Below are positions 6,786-13,236 of a stretch of DNA of 14,713 nucleotides, piece by piece; positions within the stretch are counted from its first letter, which is position 1, and every line of letters starts with the position of its first letter. The position numbers and the translations under genes were made by a program. The DNA is from DATAFT01 sp035544635. Its GTDB lineage: Bacteria; Acidobacteriota; Thermoanaerobaculia; Multivoradales; Multivoraceae. A model generated the notes under the pieces. That model was given only the letters and a program-made list of their open reading frames with translations, was not told the DNA's origin and made no database searches. Location: positions 1 to 14,713 of the forward strand of contig DATKDQ010000158.1 in assembly GCA_035544635.1 (NCBI GenBank), given 5' to 3'.

Positions 6786-7631
6786 ATGAAGCTGGGAGTG
6801 TTCATCTTCGCCACCGACGAGTCGATGGATCCCGCCGAGCTGGCACGCGCCGCCGAGGAACGAGGGTTCGAGTCGCTGTGGTTCCCGGAGCACGCGCACG
6901 TCCCGACCAGCCGTGAGACGCCCTACCCGCTCGCCGCCGACGGCACGCTGCCGCGCGAGTACACCCGCATCTACGATCCGTTCGTCGCGCTCGGCGTGGC
7001 CGCGGGCGCGACCTCGTCGATCCGCCTCGGCACCGGCATCTGCCTGGTCACCCAGCGCGATCCGATCGTGCTCGCGAAGGAGGTCGCGACCCTCGACCGG
7101 CTCTCCGGCGGCCGCTTCCTCTTCGGCATCGGAGCGGGCTGGCTGCGCGAGGAGATGGAGGCGCTCGGCACCCGCTTCGAGACACGCTGGAAGCTGACCG
7201 AGGAGCGCGTCGCCGCGATGAAGAAGGCCTGGACCGAGGACGAGGTCGAGTACCACGGGGAGTTGGTCGACATCCCGCGCACCTGGATCTACCCCAAGCC
7301 GGTGCAGCAGCCGCATCCTCCGATCCTCCTGGGCGCGGCGTCGAAGTGGGCGCGCCAGCGCGTCGTCGACTGGGCCGACGGCTGGCTGCCGAACTTTCCG
7401 AAGCCGGAGTTCATCACCCGCGGCGTCGAGGACATCCGCCAGCGCGCGAAGCGCGCCGGCCGCGACCCGGAGTCGATCTCGATCAGTGTGTTCGGGGCGC
7501 AGCCGGAGGCGCTCCCCGAGTACCGCCGGGTGGGCGTCGAGCGCGTGATCTTCCGGCTGCCATACGCGGGAGCGGAGCAGGTGGTACCGGAGCTCGACCG
7601 CTACGCGCGGCTGGTGAGGGCCGCGGCCTAG
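6786..7631 (+). CDS. LLM-class (luciferase-like) F420-dependent oxidoreductase
   Basis: This 281-residue protein of the bacterial luciferase-like TIM-barrel superfamily most resembles the F420-dependent subgroup (the Rv2161c-like TIGR03619 type). Recognisable stretches are MKLGVFIF (strand 1), AEERGFESLWFPEHAHVP (residues 23-40), IRLGTGICLVTQRDPIVLAKEVATLDRLSGGRFLFGIGAGWLREE (about 78-122, shown piecewise in the family as the GTG, RDP and SGGR motifs) and HPPILLGAAS near 178. The cofactor is either F420 or FMN; the residues visible here do not prove which. The ATG is preceded by AAGGAGG with 6 nt spacing, a strong ribosome site. The substrate is unknown. Its stop lies 1 nt from the stop of the opposing acyltransferase gene, leaving no room for a separate terminator. 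Confidence 0.87.
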   Translation: MKLGVFIFATDESMDPAELARAAEERGFESLWFPEHAHVPTSRETPYPLAADGTLPREYTRIYDPFVALGVAAGATSSIRLGTGICLVTQRDPIVLAKEVATLDRLSGGRFLFGIGAGWLREEMEALGTRFETRWKLTEERVAAMKKAWTEDEVEYHGELVDIPRTWIYPKPVQQPHPPILLGAASKWARQRVVDWADGWLPNFPKPEFITRGVEDIRQRAKRAGRDPESISISVFGAQPEALPEYRRVGVERVIFRLPYAGAEQVVPELDRYARLVRAAA

Positions 7632-7632
7632 G

Positions 7633-8610
7633 TTACTCGTCCGCGGAGCAGGTCCTCGGGCCCGGTGGCTCCTTGTAGCGGTTGTAGCCCCACAGGTACT
7701 GGTCGGGATGTCGGAGGACGAGCTTCTCGATGTTGCGGTTGATGGCGGCGACCCGCTCGCCGGTGCTGCCGGTGAGCGGTGGATCGGGAGACACGAAATG
7801 CAGCCGGTAACCGGCGCCGCGCGGCAGCCGCTCGCCGCAGAACATGAACGGCTCCACACCGGGCATCTCGGTGAGGCGGGCGGCCAGGGTCATGGTGTAC
7901 GCCGGACGTCCGAAGAAGGGTGCCCACAGTCCCTCGCCGGCGGCCGGGACCTGATCGGGGAGGACCAGCGCGATCTCTCCGCGCTTGAGCCCGCAGACGA
8001 CGGCTCGCACGCCTCCGCGGTCCGCCGGCGCCATCTGTGCGTAGCGGCCACGCCCGCTCTCCATCAGCGCCTGCAGTCGCGCGCTCTTGTGCGGGCGGTA
8101 GAGCGCGGTGAGCGGAAGACCCTGGATGAACGGCCCCAGGATCTCGACGCACCCCAGATGGGGCGAGACGAGGAGAGCCCCCCGACCCGCGGCGCGCGCT
8201 TTCCTCACATGGTCCCAGCCCACCACCTCCCGCACCATCGGAGCCGTCTTCTGGGGCGGACGCAGCAGGATGCTCAGGGCCTCCAGCGCGCCGCGTCCGG
8301 TCTGGGCGGCGGCGGCCAGCCGGAGCCGCAGTGGCGCGCCCGGAAGGGCGCGTTCCAGGTTGGCTCGCAGGCAGCCGCGGTAGCTCGGCGCGATCGCGTA
8401 TCCGACGCAGCCGAGAAGAGCCCCGACCGCGTGCAGCGGTCGAAGCGGCATCCGGGCCAGCAGCCGAATCAGCACCGGAGCCGGACGGGCCCGTCCGCTA
8501 CGGCCGCGCAGGGGCCTGGTCGGGGAACGATCCGCCCCCGGGGCGTGGCGATCGAGGGTGGCGTCGGCAGCCGAGGGGGACAGCCGTGGCAGCGGTGCGG
8601 TCCAAGGCAC
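7633..8610 (-). CDS. LpxL/HtrB-like lysophospholipid acyltransferase
   Basis: This is a membrane-associated acyltransferase of the lipid A biosynthesis (LpxL/LpxM) family, which transfers acyl chains to lipid A or related lipids at the inner membrane. With the GTG at 8610 it has 325 residues. The catalytic H-x4-E motif is SPHLGCVEI (H151, E156), followed by LTALYRPHKSARLQ (165-178 region), the DRGGVRAV segment and VLPDQVPAAGEGLWAPFFG, all typical. It ends in a Trp-Gly-Tyr-Asn-Arg stretch (WGYNRYKEPP) like other members. Residues 1-45 are Arg/Pro-rich and unlike the family, whose homology begins near VLIRLLARMPLRPL; an in-frame GTG at 8475 would give a 280-residue protein of usual length and may be the true start. 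Neither candidate has a good Shine-Dalgarno. The acyl donor and acceptor cannot be told. It lies 105 bp downstream of msrAB on the same strand. Confidence 0.87.
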   Translation of the reverse strand: MPWTAPLPRLSPSAADATLDRHAPGADRSPTRPLRGRSGRARPAPVLIRLLARMPLRPLHAVGALLGCVGYAIAPSYRGCLRANLERALPGAPLRLRLAAAAQTGRGALEALSILLRPPQKTAPMVREVVGWDHVRKARAAGRGALLVSPHLGCVEILGPFIQGLPLTALYRPHKSARLQALMESGRGRYAQMAPADRGGVRAVVCGLKRGEIALVLPDQVPAAGEGLWAPFFGRPAYTMTLAARLTEMPGVEPFMFCGERLPRGAGYRLHFVSPDPPLTGSTGERVAAINRNIEKLVLRHPDQYLWGYNRYKEPPGPRTCSADE

Positions 8611-8677
8611 GCGAGATCACACTCTCTCGGCGGCCCTACATGGCCACCATCCCCCCGACACTGGAAGACCGTTGCCG

Positions 8678-8683
8678 ATTGTA
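8678..8683 (-). promoter_or_regulatory. Candidate -10 element (TACAAT) upstream of the LpxL-like gene
   Basis: The minus strand carries TACAAT in the 105-bp gap between msrAB and the acyltransferase gene, about 68 nt before its GTG. It is a good -10 match, but no -35 hexamer stands at the right distance. It suggests, weakly, that the acyltransferase has its own promoter rather than depending on msrAB read-through. Confidence 0.25.
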
Positions 8684-8715
8684 GCGTAGCGGTCCGCCGG
8701 CGCCGATGGCCGGAG

Positions 8716-9885
8716 TCAACGCTCCGCCTGCTTCTTCTCGAACAGAGGCAGATACTCGCCGTACCCTTCCTCCTCGAGCTTCTCGACCGGTACGAACCGC
8801 AGCGAGGCGGAGTTCATGCAGTAGCGCAGACCGGTGGGTGCCGGGCCGTCCTTGAACACGTGCCCGAGATGCGAATCCGCGTGCTTGGAGCGGACTTCGG
8901 TGCGCGGCAGGAGGAGCTTGAAGTCGCGCTTGGTGACGACGTTGTCCTCCTCGAGCGGACGCGTGAAACTCGGCCAACCGGTGCCCGACTCGAACTTGTC
9001 GAGTGAGCTGAAGAGGGGCTCACCCGACACTACGTCGACGTAGATCCCGTCGCGGTGGTTGTCCCAGTACTCGTTGCGAAACGGAGGCTCGGTGCCCTCG
9101 TGCTGCGTCACCTTGTACTGGATCGGAGTGAGTCGCTCCCGGACCTCCTGGTCGCTCGGCTTCTCGTACTTCATCGCACGTCCTTTCGTGCCGGTGCTGG
9201 CCGCTGCAGCCGTCGGCGCCTCCCCGCTCGGGGCCGCCGGCTTGCCGCCGCCCGCCTCGTCGCCCCAGATCGACTCCAGGCGGCGAGCACGGCCGCACCC
9301 GGTCTTGTAGAAACGGTATCGCACCGGGTTCTTCGAATAGTAGTTCTGGTGGTACTCCTCGGCCTCGTAGAACGGCCCCGCGGCAGCGATCTCGGTGGCC
9401 ACGCGCCGTCCGAAGCGCTGGGCCACCGCCTCCTTCGACGCCTCCGCTGCTCTCCGCTCGACGTCGTCGTGGACGAAGATCGCCGATCGGTACTGCCGCC
9501 CCTGGTCGCAGAACTGGGCGTTCGTCGTGAAGGGATCGACGTTGCGCCAGAAGTGGTGGAGGAGATCCTGGTAGCTCGACCGTGCGGGGTCGTACCGCAC
9601 CTCGATCGCTTCGGCATGCCCGGTCTTCCCGGAGGAGACCTCCTCGTAGCTCGGGTTCGCCGTCTCTCCCCCGATGTACCCGGAGGTGACGGAGGCCACG
9701 CCGGGCAGCTTCTCGAAGGCTTCCTCCATGCACCAGAAGCAGCCGCCGGCGAAGGTGGCGACCGCGGTCCGATTGGAGGCGGTCTCCGCGGGCGGCGGGG
9801 CGGCGGTCGTGGACCGCGACTGGCTCCAGACCACGAGAATCGTGGCGAAGACTGCGAGGGTGAGGCGAAAAGCGGTCGATTTCAT
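8716..9885 (-). CDS. msrAB: Secreted bifunctional methionine sulfoxide reductase MsrA-MsrB
   Basis: This protein reduces both epimers of methionine sulfoxide in oxidised proteins: MsrA handles the S form and MsrB the R form. Its 389 residues begin with a Sec-type signal (MKSTAFRLTLAVFATILVV, cleavage near residue 28, no lipobox), so it should act in the periplasm. MsrA occupies about 40-205: GGCFWC (catalytic C49, extra C52), SGYIGGETANPSYEEV, GHAEAIEV and DQGRQYRSAIF, with C126 and C197 as possible resolving cysteines. A Gly/Ala/Pro linker (210-236) leads to MsrB at about 238-380: FESGTGWPSF, SHLGHVFKDGPAPTGL and RYCMNSASLRF (catalytic C356). The CxxC zinc-binding pairs of many MsrB proteins are missing (VDVVSGEP, SKHADSHLG), as in other zinc-free fusions. 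The ATG has GGAG about 7 nt upstream. Periplasmic versions normally need a membrane electron donor; none is visible here. Confidence 0.94.
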   Translation of the reverse strand: MKSTAFRLTLAVFATILVVWSQSRSTTAAPPPAETASNRTAVATFAGGCFWCMEEAFEKLPGVASVTSGYIGGETANPSYEEVSSGKTGHAEAIEVRYDPARSSYQDLLHHFWRNVDPFTTNAQFCDQGRQYRSAIFVHDDVERRAAEASKEAVAQRFGRRVATEIAAAGPFYEAEEYHQNYYSKNPVRYRFYKTGCGRARRLESIWGDEAGGGKPAAPSGEAPTAAAASTGTKGRAMKYEKPSDQEVRERLTPIQYKVTQHEGTEPPFRNEYWDNHRDGIYVDVVSGEPLFSSLDKFESGTGWPSFTRPLEEDNVVTKRDFKLLLPRTEVRSKHADSHLGHVFKDGPAPTGLRYCMNSASLRFVPVEKLEEEGYGEYLPLFEKKQAER

Positions 9886-9996
9886 CGGCGATCTCCAAAT
9901 CGAGGACTGGGGAGCAGCCGCCCCGAGGCGTCGAAGACAGCGTACCCTGTAAACGGCAACAACGTCCGCACGCGGCATGTTCCCCGGACAGCGCGT

Positions 9997-10034
9997 GGTC
10001 ACCGCCGTGACCGCCCGGCCGGGCGGGGCCGCCC
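9997..10034. repeat. Cluster of three nested/overlapping GC-rich inverted repeats
   Basis: In the 201-bp gap between the MATE stop and the msrAB start lie GGTCAC-CGCC-GTGACC (9997-10012), the perfect 16-bp palindrome CCGCCCGGCCGGGCGG (10011-10026) and GGGCGG-GG-CCGCCC (10021-10034). The second and third share bases and cannot form together as hairpins. There is no T-tract, so they are poor intrinsic terminators. They lie 50-90 nt past the MATE stop and 110-150 nt before the msrAB start, so transcript-end stabilisation or an operator are both possible. Chance is a real alternative at this GC content. Confidence 0.4.
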
Positions 10035-10086
10035 TCCCACCACTCCGATGCCGCAGGAGCGAAGCGGGTTGCATCGCCGCCTCGAG

Positions 10087-11571
10087 CTACAGGAAGTCCG
10101 ACGCGCCGTCCTCGCGCCGGGCCGGCGTTTCACCCTCCCACACCTGGATCGTCCTCCACCGCCCGCGCCGGAAGCGCCGCGCGACGAGGGAGGCCCGGGC
10201 CAGGTAGTCGAGCACCAGCGCGCCCCACACCCACGCGATCGGCGCCGCGACGACGAGGGCCAGGATCGACGCCGGCACCAGGCGGCAGACGAAGAGGCCG
10301 GTGAAGACGACGGCGAGTGGGTAGAAGGTATCGCCCGCGCCGCGCAGGGCCCCGCCGAGCGCGAACTCGACCGCCATCAACGGCAGCACCGCGCCGAGGA
10401 TCCAGATGAACAGGACGACCAGGTCGGCGACCGCGGGATCGCGGCTGAAGAGGCCGGCGATGGGCCGCGAGAACGCGACGATCACGCTGCCCACGAGCGT
10501 CATGCACACCAGCGCACCCGCCGTCGCCAGCCATCCCGAGCGCGCCGCTGCCGCGGGGTTGCGGTCTCCGAGGTGCTGGCCGACCAGGGCGCTGGCGGCG
10601 GCGGCGAACCCCATCCCGGGGAGAAACGCGAGCGACAGGATCGCGGCGCCCACGTTGTAGGCGGCGACGGCCTCGGTGCCGTAGCGGCTGACCAGCCGCT
10701 GGAACCAGAGGATTCCGGTCGCGAACAGCAGGCCCTCGAGCGCGGCCGGCCAGCCGATCGCGAACAGGCTGCCGAACAGCGCGCGATCCGGCCGCAGGCG
10801 CTCGCGCGAGGGGCGCAGGCGCAGCTTGCCGCGTCGCCACCAGCCGAGAAGAACCGCGACCTGCGTGATCATGGCGAGGGTCGAGGCGATCGCCGCGCCG
10901 CGAACGCCGAGCGCGGGCGCTCCGAGATGCCCGTAGATGAGCACCCAGTTGAGGCCGACGTTGATTCCGTTGGCGATCACGGCGGTGACGAGCGGCGTGC
11001 GCGAGTCGCCGGCGGCTCGCAGCGCAGCGGCGAGCACCAGCCCGAGGGCGAACGGGAGGTTCCCCAGCAGGAGCCACGTCAGGTAGTCGGCGCCGAGCGC
11101 GACCACCGCGGGCTCGACGCCGTAGAGGCGGATCGCGAAGCTCGCCAGCGGCAGCCCGCAGATCGTGGTGGCGGCGCCGAGGATGGCGGCCAGCCACAGG
11201 CCGTGTCGCAGCACGCGGTCGGCGCGATCGAGATCGCGCGCTCCGACGGCTCGCGCCAGGAGCGCCGTGAGCCCGGTCGGTACCAGCATTCCGACCGATT
11301 GGACGAGCCAGAACGCCTGACCGCCGAGCCCGACCGCGGCCAACGCCTCGCCTCCGAGTGGACCGACCATCATCAGGTCGGCCCAGCGCACCAGAGTGTG
11401 GGTGGCGTAGCTGACGATCGTCGGCCAGGCGAGCTGCCAGACGCCGAAGTCGGCCGGCGAAGACCGGGCGTCGCGGTCCGCGCGCGCGGCCGCGGCCGCC
11501 TCGCCGCGGCCGCTCGCTGCGGTCGCTGCCACCGTGGTGCGCGACCGGCTCTCACCCTCGTGACCGGACAC
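10087..11571 (-). CDS. MATE-family multidrug/metabolite efflux transporter
   Basis: This is a cation-coupled exporter of the multidrug and toxic compound extrusion family in the inner membrane, 494 residues with about 12 transmembrane helices in two homologous halves. Typical segments are LAWPTIVSYATHTLVRWAD (residues 47-65) leading to MMVGPLGGEALAAVGL, ALLARAVGARDLDRADRVL, LRAAGDSRTPL with NGINVGLNWVLIYG, and in the second half GFAAAASALVGQHLGDRNP and GALRGAGDTFYPL. About 42 Ala/Arg-rich residues precede helix 1, and a charged tail follows helix 12. The start chosen is the GTG at 11571; another in-frame GTG at 11532 would remove 13 residues. No Shine-Dalgarno precedes 11571, and a TATAAC lies only 6 nt upstream, which suggests a leaderless transcript. 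The substrate is unknown. It is divergent from the SGNH gene with 42 bp between starts. Confidence 0.92.
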   Translation of the reverse strand: MSGHEGESRSRTTVAATAASGRGEAAAAARADRDARSSPADFGVWQLAWPTIVSYATHTLVRWADLMMVGPLGGEALAAVGLGGQAFWLVQSVGMLVPTGLTALLARAVGARDLDRADRVLRHGLWLAAILGAATTICGLPLASFAIRLYGVEPAVVALGADYLTWLLLGNLPFALGLVLAAALRAAGDSRTPLVTAVIANGINVGLNWVLIYGHLGAPALGVRGAAIASTLAMITQVAVLLGWWRRGKLRLRPSRERLRPDRALFGSLFAIGWPAALEGLLFATGILWFQRLVSRYGTEAVAAYNVGAAILSLAFLPGMGFAAAASALVGQHLGDRNPAAAARSGWLATAGALVCMTLVGSVIVAFSRPIAGLFSRDPAVADLVVLFIWILGAVLPLMAVEFALGGALRGAGDTFYPLAVVFTGLFVCRLVPASILALVVAAPIAWVWGALVLDYLARASLVARRFRRGRWRTIQVWEGETPARREDGASDFL

Positions 11572-11577
11572 CGCGCG

Positions 11578-11585
11578 GTTATAGC
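11578..11585. promoter_or_regulatory. Possible shared -10 region for divergent MATE and SGNH genes
   Basis: The only AT-rich island in the 42-bp divergent gap reads GTTATAGC. On the minus strand it gives TATAAC (11583 to 11578), ending 6 nt before the MATE GTG. On the plus strand it gives TATAGC (11580-11585), about 28 nt before the SGNH GTG. Overlapping -10 elements are known from bidirectional bacterial promoters. No clear -35 hexamers are seen on either side. Confidence 0.3.
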
Positions 11586-11613
11586 ATCGGATTCTCCAGT
11601 GGAGACGCCCGCC

Positions 11614-13215
11614 GTGCCGGGTACCATACGGAGCGTGAGCGCCTCGCGGCCACGTACGCCCGCATCTCACGAGCTCTCGGCGGTCGGCCTGATCCTCCTC
11701 CTGGGCGCGGCCTGGGCGGTGGCGCCGGCGTTCGTGCGCCACCAGGCGGGCATCGAGCCGCTCCTCCACGAGACGGTGCCGGTGACGGCCACCGAGCCGG
11801 CGGGAGGCGCGGCTCTCCGCGCGATCGTAGAGCCGCAGGTGGATGGATACTCCTGGGGAGCTGGCTTCGTCGAGGTGCGCGAGAACGGCCGCCCGCTCGC
11901 GCGTGCGCGACCTCAGGCGGTGCGTCGTGAAGGCGACGGACGCTACGGCGTCGGGCAGGGCGGGGAGATCCTGTTCGCGCCGTCCGGCACGGTGAGTGAC
12001 GCCGGCGCCGGTGGCGACGCCGGCGCGCACGCCGACTACACCGTGCGCCGTCCCCGCCACCTCCGCGGGTGGCTCCTGACGTCCGCGATTGCGGCGTTCG
12101 CCGCGATGAACGTCGCCGTCGCGGTCGTCCTCGTCCGTGGTCTCCGGCGATCGCGCGTGCTCGGCCGCCTCGCGGTCTGGGTGCCGCTCGCGGCGGCGGG
12201 CTGGATCGCCGCCGAGATCGCTCTCGAGACGGCCTTGCCGTGGACCGGATCGGACCTCCTCGGGCAGAAGATGGAGCAGCTCCTCGACGACGTCGACCGC
12301 TATGACGCGGTCTTCATCGGCTCGAGCCGCATCTACCGTCAGCTCGAGCCGGACACCTTCGACGCGACGTTCGCCGCCGCCGGGGTTCCGATGCGCTCGT
12401 TCAACCTCGGCGTGCCGGACATGCGCATGCTGGAGGTGCTCTTCCTGGCGCGCTGGCTGCTCCACAACCAGCCGGAGCGGCTCGATCTGCTGGTCGTCGA
12501 CGCCGAGAGCGATCCGCTCTTCATCCGCGAGGAGAACCTCCTGAGCGACCGCATCGTGCGCTGGCACGACGGCCGCAACTTCGCCGCCATCGCGCGCCAG
12601 GTCCGGCGCGCCTCGCCGACGCGCGCGACGGCGCTCTACCAGATCGGCCGCCACGCGGTGCCGTTGGTCCACCACGTCACCCACCTCGGCCGCGGCCTCG
12701 AGCGCATCGCCTCGCGCTACGCGCCGGTACCGCGCGAGGCGCCTCCCGAGCAGCGAGGGTTCTACGCGGGCGACGAGGAGATGGTGGCGAGCCCGTCCGC
12801 GGCGCAGCGGGCCGAGCTCGAGTTGTTCCACGGGCGCCTGCACGGCGACCTCGACCGGTTCCATCGCGACGTCGCGCGCCTCGCGAGCTCCCCGCGCCTC
12901 GGCGCGCTCACCGATCCGTTCGAGATCGAGCTCTTCGCCGAGCTCGAGCGGATGACGGCCGGCCGCGGCGTGCGCGTCGTGTTCCTCCTCGACGCCCGGC
13001 CGGAGGAGACGCCGAACCTGGTGTGGGCGGGGGAGAACGGCGTGATCGGGTCACTGCTGCGGTTCGACGACCCCGAGCGCTACCCCGACCTCTACGATCC
13101 CGCGCTGCGCTTCGATCGCCACCACGTCAGCAAGGCGGGCGCGAAGCTGTACACCGCCGAGGTGGCGAGGAGAATTCTAGCGGGTCCGTGGTCACTACCA
13201 CGGCCCGCTAGCTGA
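11614..13215 (+). CDS. Membrane-anchored SGNH-hydrolase-like protein, partner of MBOAT acyltransferase
   Basis: This 533-residue protein is probably involved in O-acylation of a surface polymer, in the manner of AlgX/AlgJ or DltD. Three helices are visible (about 22-41, 152-175 and 185-205). Positive charges at the N-terminus and in RGLRRSRVLGR (175-185) put residues 42-150 and the C-terminal domain outside. The C-terminal domain (from about 230) is SGNH-like: FIGSSR (234-239) with S238 as likely nucleophile, RSFNLGVPDMRMLE as the second block, and the D-x-x-H block FDRHHVSKAG (D501, H504). The periplasmic loop 42-150 looks beta-rich and is not recognised. The start is taken as GTG 11614 with GGAG 9 nt upstream; in-frame GTGs at 11599 and 11635 are alternatives. 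The upstream continuation of the frame is antisense to MATE and not real. The last 12 residues are coded by a hairpin. The acyltransferase gene follows 21 bp later. Confidence 0.8.
   Translation: MPGTIRSVSASRPRTPASHELSAVGLILLLGAAWAVAPAFVRHQAGIEPLLHETVPVTATEPAGGAALRAIVEPQVDGYSWGAGFVEVRENGRPLARARPQAVRREGDGRYGVGQGGEILFAPSGTVSDAGAGGDAGAHADYTVRRPRHLRGWLLTSAIAAFAAMNVAVAVVLVRGLRRSRVLGRLAVWVPLAAAGWIAAEIALETALPWTGSDLLGQKMEQLLDDVDRYDAVFIGSSRIYRQLEPDTFDATFAAAGVPMRSFNLGVPDMRMLEVLFLARWLLHNQPERLDLLVVDAESDPLFIREENLLSDRIVRWHDGRNFAAIARQVRRASPTRATALYQIGRHAVPLVHHVTHLGRGLERIASRYAPVPREAPPEQRGFYAGDEEMVASPSAAQRAELELFHGRLHGDLDRFHRDVARLASSPRLGALTDPFEIELFAELERMTAGRGVRVVFLLDARPEETPNLVWAGENGVIGSLLRFDDPERYPDLYDPALRFDRHHVSKAGAKLYTAEVARRILAGPWSLPRPAS
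13177..13211 (+). repeat. CTAG-bounded hairpin at the 3' end of the SGNH gene
   Basis: The left arm 13177-13192 (CTAGCGGGTCCGTGGT) pairs with the right arm 13197-13211 (ACCACGGCCCGCTAG) across a 4-nt CACT loop, giving 15 base pairs with one bulged T. It ends one base before the TGA of the SGNH gene and 25 nt before the MBOAT ATG. No T-tract follows. It shares the 12-nt head TTCTAGCGGGTC with the hairpin at 14643. It may be an intercistronic processing or attenuation element, or one copy of a small dispersed palindrome. Confidence 0.8.
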
Positions 13216-13236
13216 TGAGACCGTGCGCGCGTCGTC

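Noticed and set aside
10087..12864. A much longer MATE protein reaching back to 12864
   Set aside because: The additional 430 residues are antisense to the SGNH gene and show no homology; the MATE fold begins shortly after the GTG at 11571.
9055..13215. A 4.1-kb continuous + strand open frame (1386 codons)
   Set aside because: Only the part from about 11614 on is a real gene. The rest lies antisense to msrAB and MATE and has the Arg/Glu/Gly-rich composition of a GC-rich shadow frame, not a giant protein.
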